A stretch of DNA of 64,000 bases from Leishmania martiniquensis (Eukaryota > Euglenozoa > Kinetoplastea > Trypanosomatida > Trypanosomatidae): NCBI RefSeq assembly GCF_017916325.1, contig NC_090145.1, positions 274,501 to 338,500 on the forward strand, read 5' to 3'. The notes below the pieces were generated by a model. That model was not told where the DNA came from and did no database searches. It saw nothing but the letters and a program-made list of their open reading frames with translations. Below are positions 22,193-32,489 of the stretch, one piece after another; within the stretch, counting starts at the first letter, position 1, and each line of letters opens with the position of its first letter. Made by a program: the position numbers and the translations under genes.

Positions 22193-23902
22193 ATGTCGGC
22201 CAGCATCGCCCACGCCGCCGCGCGCCTGGTGTGCCTCGCGGCAGCAGCCGTCGCCATCGCGGTGTCGGCGGCTGCCGTGTGCGCGCAGGCCGCTGGGCAC
22301 CGCTGCATCCACGACGCTGTGCAGGACCTCGTGCTGAGGTCGGCGGCGCAGCAGGGCAGCGGCCCTGCCGCCTTGTCGGCGATGGGCCTGCCTCGCGTGT
22401 CCCTCGCCCCCAGCAACGACGCGGGCGCCGCCGGCCTCGCGGCGGCGAACAGCATGCCGACGAGCCCCCCGCGTGCCCGTGGCTGGGGGCCTGTACGCAT
22501 ACACGTCTCCACCGAGGACCTCACGGATCCCTTCTACCACTGCAGGGAGGTCGGGCAGTTTGTGAACAATCACAGTGGTGGGGTGGTCATGTGCAAGCCG
22601 GAGGACATCCTGACGGATCGGAAGCGAGACACACTCAGGCATTACCTGGAGGTAGCCGTGAAGATGCACGGCGACAGGCTGCAGGTGGATCAGCTGATGC
22701 AGCCGTTGAAAGTGGGTGTCATGGTTGGGGACATCTGCAGCACCTTCAAGGTGCCACCGGAGCACCAGGCGGAGGGTGTGAGAAACGCCGACGTGGTGAT
22801 CTACGTCGGCGCAGCACCGACGGCAGGCGATATCGGGGCGTGGGCCGCGGTGTGTGAGACCATAGCGGATGGCCGCCCAATTGTGAGTGTCATGAACGTT
22901 CCGCCTGCCCGCATCACCTCACGCGACAGTCAGCAAGTGGTGCGCATTGTGGCGCACGAGATGACACACGCGCTCGGCTTCACAAGAAACCTTTTCATGA
23001 GTAAAGGTCGGCTTGGGATGGTTCCAGGAGGCCGTGGCCGGACATTCCCAGTGCCGGTGCTGACAGGCCCCACGGTGGTGCAGAGGGCGCAGGAGCATTA
23101 CGGCTGCTCCACTCTGCGGCATGTAGAGATGGAGGACATGGGGCCGTCGAACACGGCTGGCTCGCACTTCAAGATGCGGAGCATGAAGGACGAGCTCATG
23201 GGGCCCATGCCCTTTACTGGGTACTACACGAACCTGACCCTGGGCGCCCTCGAGGACCTCGGCTTCTACAGGGCGAACTACGGCCTCGGGGAGGAGATGA
23301 AGTGGGGCAGGAACGCCGGCTGCGACTTGTTCACCGAGAAGTGCATGGAGAGGAACATCACCAAGTGGCCGGGGATGTTCTGCAACGAGAGCGCGCTGGA
23401 GCTGCGGTGCCCCACCGACCGTCTCGCCATTGGTCACTGCCAGATCACCACCTTCCGTGTCGCGTTGCCTCCGCAGTATCAGTACTTCGATAAGCTGACA
23501 GTCGGCGGCCGCATAAACTTCATGGACTTCTGCCCATTTGTGAACGGCTTTACCAATGGGCTCTGCGCTCAGGACCCGACGAAGGCAGACCCCGCCTTCA
23601 CACAGTTCAACGTCTTCTCAGATGAAGCACGCTGCCTCGATGGAAACTTTCGACCAGTTGGCACCACCATACCTGCCAGGAAATTCAGCGGCCTCTGTGC
23701 GGACGTGCTGTGCAACCCGCAGGCGAAGACATACAAAATACGGGTGGCCGGGAACACCAGGCAAGTCCTCTGCACGCCAGGCCAGCAAGTTGATCTCCGC
23801 CGCCTCAGTAGAAGATTTGAGCCCGGAGGCTACTTGGACTGCCCGCTGTACGCGGAGGTGTGCCAGGGGAACATCCACGCTGCCGTCGACTCTGTCGCTT
23901 AG
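22193..23902 (+). CDS. GP63: GP63 copy 5, diverged leishmanolysin with shortened C-terminus
   Basis: 569 aa. The signal/pro-region is shared with copies 1-4. The mature domain is diverged (IHVSTEDLTDPFYHC) but the zinc site is intact: HEMTH at 255-259 and third histidine at 325. It stops at 23900-23902 after AAVDSVA, earlier than its sisters. The stop position used by the other copies is recognisable about 45 nt downstream (CAGCTGTAG at 23941-23949) but out of frame, so small indels have shortened and shifted this terminus. No GPI signal. Probably an active secreted protease. Confidence 0.94.
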   Translation: MSASIAHAAARLVCLAAAAVAIAVSAAAVCAQAAGHRCIHDAVQDLVLRSAAQQGSGPAALSAMGLPRVSLAPSNDAGAAGLAAANSMPTSPPRARGWGPVRIHVSTEDLTDPFYHCREVGQFVNNHSGGVVMCKPEDILTDRKRDTLRHYLEVAVKMHGDRLQVDQLMQPLKVGVMVGDICSTFKVPPEHQAEGVRNADVVIYVGAAPTAGDIGAWAAVCETIADGRPIVSVMNVPPARITSRDSQQVVRIVAHEMTHALGFTRNLFMSKGRLGMVPGGRGRTFPVPVLTGPTVVQRAQEHYGCSTLRHVEMEDMGPSNTAGSHFKMRSMKDELMGPMPFTGYYTNLTLGALEDLGFYRANYGLGEEMKWGRNAGCDLFTEKCMERNITKWPGMFCNESALELRCPTDRLAIGHCQITTFRVALPPQYQYFDKLTVGGRINFMDFCPFVNGFTNGLCAQDPTKADPAFTQFNVFSDEARCLDGNFRPVGTTIPARKFSGLCADVLCNPQAKTYKIRVAGNTRQVLCTPGQQVDLRRLSRRFEPGGYLDCPLYAEVCQGNIHAAVDSVA

Positions 23903-26344
23903 GCGCGAAAAGCCACGGCGCTGGGGACACTGCCGCGTATCAGCTGTAGCAGCGGCGCATGGCCAGAGCGCCGACGACAACGCCGACGCTGGTGTTCTGC
24001 CGAGTTGCTCATACCATCACCTTTGCCCAGGCAGCACACGGCCCAGAGGCTGAAAGGCTTGGCAGTGGCGGCCTCCCACGTAACGGAGGCATGCCAAAGT
24101 CACCGGCCATCGTGCATGTGCTAGGGACTAGGGCCCTAGTCGACCGCATCGCTCCCGTCTTTTTGGCGCCGCCTTCCGTCTTCCAGTGGTCTTCTGCGAG
24201 GGTACCACCATGACCCTCTGCTAATCGCGGTTGCCACGACACGCGTGATCAGCAGGGTGTCCGGCGGCGCCATCGGCACAACTCCCCCACCAACCGCACG
24301 TGCTCCACATTTCCCTTGTGCTCGCGGCCTCTGCGGACGGCGTGCAGCAAACGTGCGCGGCCCTATGCGGCCGTCTCCCTCCCTCTCTCCGCTTCCCTCT
24401 GCACACACGTTCGCCTGCGCGTGGGCGGCACGGCAGTCAGGCCGGCGCGCTTCCAAAACTGCTCTCACCATCTTCTCTGTATGTGTGTGCGTGTTTCTTC
24501 TCTCCTCTTCACTTCTGTCCCCCTCCCCATGCCGTGCGTGTGCGTGTGCGTGGGGAGCCCCTCTCATCGGCATGCTGTGGCAGCGCCTCTGTGGTCCCCC
24601 CCGCGTGTGTGTGTGTGTGTGTGTGTGCGGGAGGGGGGCCCTCGACGGCGGCTGCACGGCTGTCGGGAGGGGCGTGCGATCGGCTCTTTTGTCTTTTGTG
24701 TGTGTGTGCGCTCTCCTCTCCTCTTCGCTTTGCCCATTTGTGTTCCCTTCGCCCTTTTCGTTTCCTTTCGTGCGAGCGACTCTGTCTGTCTGTGTGCGTG
24801 TCTGTGTGTGTCTCAGTGGGAGTGGACGGGTGGTCAGTGCGCGCATCCACACACGCATGCACACGCACGCACAGGCAGGCATACACACATATATACACTC
24901 ATATATAAATATATATACGAATACACATATTTGCTGCATTGCCTCTCCCCTTTTCTGCCTCTCTTTTGGGTGTGTGTGTGCGCTGTCGCCCTCACCCGTT
25001 GTGTGTGCTGTTCTCTTCTCATCTCTGTTTGTGCTTTCCTTACGTTGGGCGCTTATCCTCACTCGGAGGGGGGACGGGGTGGCATGCGTGGAAGGGCGGT
25101 GCCGGGGCTGTGTGTGCGTGTGTGTGCTGAGGAGGGAGGCGAGGAGGGCGGTGCTGTCCCTCCCCTCGCTCGGCCGCCCGTGCGCTCCCTCGCAGCCTCC
25201 GCTGCCTACGCCATCCGGCCCTCCCCTCCCCCTTCTGTGTCTCTCTTCTACGCAGTCGCCCTTCGTCTGTGTGTGTGTTGACGTCGAGCTCGCTGCCGTG
25301 CACTCCTCTGTGACCGACTTCGCTTAGCGCTTTGCCCATTTGTGTTCCCTTCGCCCTTTTCGTTTCCTCCCGTGCGAGCGACTGTCTGCCTGTGTGCGTG
25401 TGTGTCTCAGTGGGAGTGGATGGGTGGTCAGTGCGTGCCCCCACTCACGCACTGAGTCACACACACACGCACACAGACATATACATATATCAATTTACGA
25501 ACAGCTTATATATGCATGTATGCTGAGACCTCTTCTTCACTATTCTGTGGGCTGCAGAGAATGTGCCACGCCGCTGCCGCCGTGGCCCCGGCGCCGGTGC
25601 GGAGGCGCTGTCGCGTGCGGTGCGGCCTGGAGAGCTGCGGCTGGCACGCGGTCGCTGCCCCTCACCGAGTGACAGCCGCCCTCCCCACCTCGCCTTGACT
25701 GTCCCTTCTACCTGGCATGGTGGCCGCGGCCCGTCTCCCCCGCGCGCTCGCATTGGAAGGGCCACTCCGCGTCGTGCGCGGCAGCGCCGTGGGGCGTGCT
25801 GCTGGCCTCGTGGCGGTGCTAGTGTAGGGGCGGCAGCCGTCCGCGGGTGCTTGACGCGCGCGCGCGTGGGTGCTGCTGTGCCACGCCAGGCTGAGGGCGG
25901 CGGTGTGTGTGCTCGCCCAGTGACGGGGAGGCGCCTGCCGAACAGCGAAAACGAGAAAGCGATTCGATACAGCGCACTTGCCGAGAGCTGCCCATCGCCC
26001 ACTCGAGTGTGGCCGCGAGCCCCTCGTTGCCCTGCGCCTTGCGAGCTCCTCGGCGCGGCGCCTTTGCGGCTGCCTCGTGGCACGGCTCCCCATCCATCGG
26101 CACGTGCGGCACACCAGCAGCGCGTGTGCGTGCGCCCCCATCCCTCGGCATGGTGTGCCCCCCTGCCCGATGCTTCGCACGCCCGCCCCTGACCGACCCC
26201 CACATGCGTACACCGGCACCTCCCCCTCTCTCGCCCCTGCGCCCTCCCTCCCCCACTCGCACAGACACACACGCACAGCTATCGCACACGCACCAGCGCA
26301 CACCACTGCCTCCCGCCCTCCCCCGCACCCCCGCAGCCTTCCAC
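23903..26344. repeat. GP63 intergenic module after copy 5
   Basis: The left 400 bp (23903-24316) are a diverged version of the module. From about 24317 it matches the common module closely, with AU-rich elements at about 24883-24932 and 25480-25525. The short form of the upstream segment is present. The candidate splice acceptor for copy 6 is AG 26263-26264. No gene is seen. Confidence 0.8.
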
Positions 26345-28105
26345 ATGTCGGCCAGCATCGCCCACGCCGCCGCGCGCCTGGTGTGCCTCGCGGCAGCCGC
26401 CGTCGCCATCGCGGTGTCGGCGGCTGCCGTGTGCGCGCAGGCCGCTGGGCACCGCTGCATCCACGACGCTGTGCAGGACCTCGTGCTGAGGTCGGCGGCG
26501 CAGCAGGGCAGCGGCCCTGCCGCCTTGTCGGCGATGGGCCTGCCTCGCGTGTCCCTCGCCCCCAGCAACGACGCGGGCGCCGCCGGCCTCGCGGCGGCGA
26601 ACAGCATGCCGACGAGCCCCCCGCGTGCCCGTGGCTGGGGGCCCGTACGCATCTTTGTCTCTACTTACGGCCTCACAGACCCCTTCTATTACTGCAGGGA
26701 GGTGGGGCAGGTCGTCACCAACCACAGTGGGGGCGTGGCCATCTGTAAGGAGGAGGACATCCTGACGGAGCAGAAGCGAAATGCCCTCAATGCTTACCTG
26801 GATGCGGCCGTGAAGATGCACAGTGACAGGCTGCACGTGGATCAGCTGGTACGGGAGATACTGCGGGTAGGTGTAATGGTGGGGCCTGTGTGCAGCACCT
26901 TCAAGGTGCCACCGGAGCACCAGGCGGAGGGCATACCGGGCTACGACTTCGTGCTGTACGTCGGCGCTACCCCAGCGGCAGGCGACATCGAGGCGTTTGC
27001 CGCAGTGTGCCAGACCTTACCGGATGGCCGCCCTGCCGTCGGTGTCATGAACGTCGCCCCTGCCCGCATCACGACACCCGGCAGCCGGCACATGAAACGT
27101 GTCGTGACACACGAGCTGACACACGCGCTCGGCTTCGGTAAGTTGTTTTTCCAGGAAAAACATCTCATTGTGATGGTTCCAGGAGGCCGTGGCAGAGGCT
27201 CCCCAGTGCCGGTGCTGAAAGGCCCCACGGTGGTGCAGAGGGCGCAGGAGCATTACGGCTGCAGGGATCTGCAGCATGTGGAGCTGGAGAACTTGGGGCC
27301 GTCGAACACGGTGGGCTCACACTGGAAGATGCGGAGCATGAAGGACGAGCTCATGGGGCCCATCACTATTGCCGGGTACTACACGAACCTGACCCTGGGT
27401 GCTCTCAACGACCTCGGCTACTACAGGGCGAACTTCGGCCTCGGGGAGGAGATGAAGTGGGGCAGGGGGGCCGGCTGCGACTTGTTCACCGAGAAGTGCA
27501 TGGAGAGGAACATCACCAAGTGGCCGGAGATGTTCTGCAACGACAGTGCGCCGGAGCTGCGGTGCCCCACCGACCGTCTCGCTCTCGGCCAGTGCCAGAT
27601 CATCACCTACACGGGCGCGTTACCGCTGCAGTATCAGTACTTCGATCGGCCAAACCTCGGCGGCCGCCTGAACTTCATGGACTTCTGCCCATTTGTGAAC
27701 GGTCTTGGCAATGCCCTTTGCACGCAGGACCCAGCAAAGGCGCCCGGTCCTTTGAAGCTGTTCAACGTCTTCTCGGAGCTCTCACGCTGCATCGATGGCG
27801 CGTTCAAACCGAAGAACGTCCGAATCCCCGTGAATAAATTCAGCGGCCTCTGCGCCAGCGTGCTGTGCGACCCACCAACCAAGACGTACAAAATACGGGT
27901 GGCCGGCAGCGACCGGAACGTCCCCTGCCGGGACCGGCAGAGAATCCTTCTTGGCCCGTTGACCGATCAATTTGAGGCGGGAGGCTACTTGGACTGCCCG
28001 CCTTTCGTGGAGGTGTGCCAGGGGAACAACCTCGCCGCCGTCGCCTCCGACGCTGGAGAGGGGACGGGCAGCGGCGCTGGGGACACTGCGGCGCTTCAGC
28101 TGTAG
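26345..28105 (+). CDS. GP63: GP63 copy 6, leishmanolysin without GPI signal
   Basis: 586 aa, majority type with an intact HELTH zinc site. It differs from copies 1, 2, 3 and 9 by a short patch at about 27933-27970, where CRDGRRVPLSPLTDR reads CRDRQRILLGPLTDQ; sequence on both sides is unchanged, as expected for a short gene-conversion tract. The frame is open upstream to 25907, but that part is 5' flank, so the conserved ATG is used. No GPI signal. Confidence 0.95.
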   Translation: MSASIAHAAARLVCLAAAAVAIAVSAAAVCAQAAGHRCIHDAVQDLVLRSAAQQGSGPAALSAMGLPRVSLAPSNDAGAAGLAAANSMPTSPPRARGWGPVRIFVSTYGLTDPFYYCREVGQVVTNHSGGVAICKEEDILTEQKRNALNAYLDAAVKMHSDRLHVDQLVREILRVGVMVGPVCSTFKVPPEHQAEGIPGYDFVLYVGATPAAGDIEAFAAVCQTLPDGRPAVGVMNVAPARITTPGSRHMKRVVTHELTHALGFGKLFFQEKHLIVMVPGGRGRGSPVPVLKGPTVVQRAQEHYGCRDLQHVELENLGPSNTVGSHWKMRSMKDELMGPITIAGYYTNLTLGALNDLGYYRANFGLGEEMKWGRGAGCDLFTEKCMERNITKWPEMFCNDSAPELRCPTDRLALGQCQIITYTGALPLQYQYFDRPNLGGRLNFMDFCPFVNGLGNALCTQDPAKAPGPLKLFNVFSELSRCIDGAFKPKNVRIPVNKFSGLCASVLCDPPTKTYKIRVAGSDRNVPCRDRQRILLGPLTDQFEAGGYLDCPPFVEVCQGNNLAAVASDAGEGTGSGAGDTAALQL

Positions 28106-30728
28106 CCGCGACGGATGGCTGCACCGCCCCCGACACGGCTGACGCTGTTGTGGTGGCTGCTTGCCGCACTCCTGTCGCGAGTGGAGACCACCCGCTGGCT
28201 CGAGGCGGTAGCGCCTAGAGGCGCGTCCGTGGATGCACCGATGCTCCCCTTACTCTGCGGCTACCGATACCGACGTGCAGCACGCGTTCAGGCACGGCCA
28301 CTGTGCTGCGGGCTGTGGCAGAAGACGCCCGCCTCGTCCTCCTCTCTTTAGCGCCCCCTGCCGGCTATGTGGGGCGTTACGCGGGTGAGCAGGATGCCCC
28401 TCTGCTGATGACGGTCGCCACGACACGCGTGATCAGCAGGGTGTCCGGCGCTGCCCTCAATGCACCTCCCCCTCTGCCCGCACAGGCCCGATTGCTGTCG
28501 CTGTCGCCCCCGCCTCGCCCCTGTGCTCGCGGCCTCTGCGGACGGCGTGCAGCAAACGTGCGCGGCCCTATGCGGCCGTCTCCCTCCCTCTCTCCGCTTC
28601 CCTCTGCACACACGTTCGCCTGCGCGTGGGCGGCACGGCAGTCAGGCCGGCGCGCTTCCAAAACTGCTCTCACCATCTTCTCTGTATGTGTGTGCGTGTT
28701 TCTTCTCTCCTCTTCACTTCTGTCCCCCTCCCCATGCCGTGCGTGTGCGTGTGCGTGGGGAGCCCTCTCATCGGCATGCTGTGGCAGCGCCTCTGTGGTC
28801 CCCCCGCGTGTGTGTGTGTGTGTGTGTGTGCGGAGGGGGCCCTCGACGGCGGCTGCACGGCTGTCGGGAGGGGCGTGCGATCGGCTCTTTTGTCTTTTGT
28901 GTGTGTGTGCGCTCTCCTCTCCTCTTCGCTTTGCCCATTTGTGTTCCCTTCGCCCTTTTCGTTTCCTTTCGTGCGAGCGACTCTGTCTGCCTGTGTGCGT
29001 GTCTGTGTGTGTCTCAGTGGGAGTGGACGGGTGGTCAGTGCGCGCATCCACACACGCATGCACACGCACGCACAGGCAGGCATACACACATATATACACT
29101 CATATATAAATATATATACGAATACACATATTTGCTGCATTGCCTCTCCCCTTTTCTGCCTCTCTTTTGGGTGTGTGTGTGCGCTGTCGCCCTCACCCGT
29201 TGTGTGTGCTGTTCTCTTCTCATCTCTGTTTGTGCTTTCCTTACGTTGGGCGCTTATCCTCACTCGGAGGGGGGACGGGGTGGCATGCGTGGAAGGGCGG
29301 TGCCGGGGCTGTGTGTGCGTGTGTGCGCTGAGGAGGGAGGCGAGGAGGGCGGTGCTGTCCCTCCCCTCGCTCGGCCGCCCGTGCGCTCCCTCGCAGCCTC
29401 CGCTGCCTACGCCATCCGGCCCTCCCCTCCCCCTTCTGTGTCTCTCTTCTACGCAGTCGCCCTTCGTCTGTGTGTGTGTTGACGTCGAGCTCGCTGCCGT
29501 GCACTCCTCTGTGACCGACTTCGCTTAGCGCTTTGCCCATTTGTGTTCCCTTCGCCCTTTTCGTTTCCTCCCGTGCGAGCGACTGTCTGCCTGTGTGCGT
29601 GTGTGTCTCAGTGGGAGTGGATGGGTGGTCAGTGCGTGCCCCCACTCACGCACTCAGTCACGCACACACGCACACAGACATATACATATATCAATTTACG
29701 AACAGCTTATATATGCATGTATGCTGAGACCTCTTCTTCACTATTCTGTGGGCTGCAGAGAATGTGCCACGCCGCTGCCGCCGTGGCCCCGGCGCCGGTG
29801 CGGAGGCGCTGTCGCGTGCGGTGCGGCCTGGAGAGCTGCGGCTGGCACGCGGTCGCTGCCCCTCACCGAGTGACAGCCGCCCTCCCCACCTCGCCTTGAC
29901 TGTCCCTTCTACCTGGCATGGTGGCCGCGGCCCGTCTCCCCCGCGCGCTCGCATTGGAAGGGCCACTCCGCGTCGTGCGCGGCAGCGCCGTGGGGCGTGC
30001 TGCTGGCCTCGTGGCGGTGCTAGTGTAGGGGCGGCAGCCGTCCGCGGGTGCTTGACGCGCGCGCGCGTGGGTGCTGCTGTGCCACGCCAGGCTGAGGGCG
30101 GCGGTGTGTGTGCTCGCCCAGTGACGGGGAGGCGCCTGCCGGACGGAGCGCTGCCGCGGACAGCGGAGAAGAGAAAACGAACCGATGCAGCGTACCTCCA
30201 GCCGTGCCGCCCTCAGCGCTTGGTGGAGCGCCTGATCACCTCGACTGCATGAGGGGAGCGCGCTCGCCATTATGTGTGTGAGGGCCCGAGGAGGGCGGCA
30301 GAGGCGCCTCGGTCTGCTACTGCTGCGCTGACTGCACGTAGGGGCGGCTCGTCCGTGATGCCTGCGCCACCGGCTGCCCATCGCCCACTCGAGTGTGGCC
30401 GCGAGCCCCTCGTTGCCCTGCGCCTTGCGAGCTCCTCGGCGCGGCGCCTTTGCGGCTGCCTCGTGGCACGGCTCCCCTTCCATCGGCACGTGCGGCACAC
30501 CAGCAGCGCGTGTGCGTGCGCCCCCATCCCTCGGCATGGTGTGCCCCCCTGCCCGATGCTTCGCACGCCCGCCCCTGACCGACCCCCACATGCGTACACC
30601 GGCACCTCCCCCTCTCTCGCCCCTGCGCCCTCCCTCCCCCACTCGCACAGACACACACACAGGTATCGCACACGCACCAGCGCACACCACTGCCTCCCGC
30701 CCTCCCCCGCACCCCCGCAGCCCTCCAC
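28106..30728. repeat. GP63 intergenic module after copy 6
   Basis: Common module with AU-rich elements at about 29084-29133 and 29681-29726. Its right end carries the long-form upstream segment (30141-30371). The candidate acceptor for copy 7 is AG 30649-30650. No gene is seen. Confidence 0.85.
30141..30371. repeat. long-form GP63 upstream segment, second copy
   Basis: Nearly identical to 14757-14987, including the junctions on both sides. It precedes copy 7. Confidence 0.8.
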
Positions 30729-32489
30729 ATGTCGGCCAGCATCGCCCACGCCGCCGCGCGCCTGGTGTGCCTCGCGGCAGCAGCCGTCGCCATCGCGGTG
30801 TCGGCGGCTGCCGTGTGCGTGCAGGCCGCTGGGCACCGCTGCATCCACGACGCTGTGCAGGACCTCGTGCTGAGGTCGGCGGCGCAGCAGGGCAGCGGCC
30901 CTGCCGCCTTGTCGGCGATGGGCCTGCCTCGCGTGTCCCTCGCCCCCAGCAACGACGCGGGCGCCGCCGGCCTCGCGGCGGCGAACAGCATGCCGACGAG
31001 CCCCCCGCGTGCCCGTGGCTGGGGGTCCATACGCATACGTGTCTTCACTGAGGACCTCACCGACCCCACCTACCACTGCAGGAACGTCGGGGACGTCGTC
31101 ACCAACCACAGTGGAGGCTACGTCACCTGCAGAGCGCAGGACATCCTGACGGGCGCCAAGTGCGAGACGCTCCTCAGTTACCTGAATACGGCCGTGAAGC
31201 TGCACGCTGAGAGGGTGATGGTGAAGCGGCTGACGCAATCGATTTTGGTGCGTTTATTGAACCCCCCAGTCTGCAGCACCTTTAAGGTGCCCTATGAGCA
31301 CCACACGCAGGGCGTACCTAACGCCGACCTCGTGATGTATGTCGGTTCGACACCGACGGAAGGCGATGTCGGGGCGTGGGGGACTGTGTGCGAGGCCTTA
31401 CCAAACAACGGCCGCCCCGTCATCGGTGTCATGAACGTTCCCACTTTCAGCATCACGACACCCGGTGACCACGTTAAGGTGCGGATGGCGCTGCACGAGA
31501 TGCTGCGCACGCTCGGCTTCACGAAATATGGCTTTGACAGGGCACACATTGATGGCACCGCTGAAGGAGGCCGTGGCCGGAGATTCCAAGTGCCGGTGCT
31601 GACAGGCCCCATGGCGAGGCAGAAGGCGGGTGAGCACTTTGGCTGCTCCACTCTGGAGCATGTGGAGCTGGAGGACAGGGGGCCGCCGAACACGGTCGGC
31701 GCGCACTTCAAGATGCGTAACTACAAGGATGATCTCATGGCGCCCATCACCGGTGGCGGGTACTACACGAACCTGCCCCTGGGTGCTCTCAACGACCTCG
31801 ACTACTACAGGGCGAACTTCGGCCTCGGGGAGGAGATGAAGTGGGGCAGGAACGCCGGCTGCGACTTGTTCACCGAGAAGTGCATGGAGAGGAACATCAC
31901 CAAGTGGCCGGGGATGTTCTGCAACGACAGTACGCCGGAGGTGCGGTGCACTAGTGACCGTCTATCTCTTGCCCAATGTCAGATACGGCGCTATAATCTC
32001 CCGCTGCCCGATTATTATCAGTACTTCGATCGGCCAAACCTCGGCGGCAGCTCACCGTATATGGACTTCTGCCCATATAGAACACCGATCACGGGTGCCG
32101 CCTGCACTCAGGACCCACAGAAGGCGTCTCCCGTGTTAAAGGCCTTCAACGAATTCTCGGAGAGGTCACGCTGCATCGATGGGAGTTTCAGACCGAAGAA
32201 CACACGCATCCCCGTCCCTGTCTTCCAGGGCCTCTGTGCTGCCGTGCTGTGTGACAAGAATGCCAAGACGTACAAGCTGCGGGTGGTTAGCAGCCTCAAT
32301 TTCTTCATGTGCCGGCCAGGCGACAAAGTTCTTATCGACCCGCTCGGCACTACATTCGTACAGGGAGCCACCGTAACGTGCCCGCTGTACATCGAGGTGT
32401 GCCAGGGGAACATCGAGGCCGTCGTCGGCTCCGACGCTGCAGAGGAGGCGAGCAACGGCACGGGGGGCAGTGCGGCGCTTCAGCTGTAG
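30729..32489 (+). CDS. GP63: GP63 copy 7, probable inactive leishmanolysin (HEMLR)
   Basis: 586 aa with the shared signal/pro-region and Cys38 switch. The mature domain is diverged (IRVFTEDLTDPTYHC). The zinc motif reads HEMLR at 256-260: codon 31506-31508 is CGC (Arg) where all other copies have CAC (His). In metzincins both histidines of HExxH bind the catalytic zinc, so protease activity is expected to be lost or greatly reduced. The glutamate (257) and third histidine (326) remain and the frame is intact over 586 codons, which argues for a maintained non-catalytic protein rather than decay. One block (about 31776-31945) is almost identical to other copies. No GPI signal before the stop, but a strongly hydrophobic stretch follows in frame after it. 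Confidence 0.93.
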   Translation: MSASIAHAAARLVCLAAAAVAIAVSAAAVCVQAAGHRCIHDAVQDLVLRSAAQQGSGPAALSAMGLPRVSLAPSNDAGAAGLAAANSMPTSPPRARGWGSIRIRVFTEDLTDPTYHCRNVGDVVTNHSGGYVTCRAQDILTGAKCETLLSYLNTAVKLHAERVMVKRLTQSILVRLLNPPVCSTFKVPYEHHTQGVPNADLVMYVGSTPTEGDVGAWGTVCEALPNNGRPVIGVMNVPTFSITTPGDHVKVRMALHEMLRTLGFTKYGFDRAHIDGTAEGGRGRRFQVPVLTGPMARQKAGEHFGCSTLEHVELEDRGPPNTVGAHFKMRNYKDDLMAPITGGGYYTNLPLGALNDLDYYRANFGLGEEMKWGRNAGCDLFTEKCMERNITKWPGMFCNDSTPEVRCTSDRLSLAQCQIRRYNLPLPDYYQYFDRPNLGGSSPYMDFCPYRTPITGAACTQDPQKASPVLKAFNEFSERSRCIDGSFRPKNTRIPVPVFQGLCAAVLCDKNAKTYKLRVVSSLNFFMCRPGDKVLIDPLGTTFVQGATVTCPLYIEVCQGNIEAVVGSDAAEEASNGTGGSAALQL

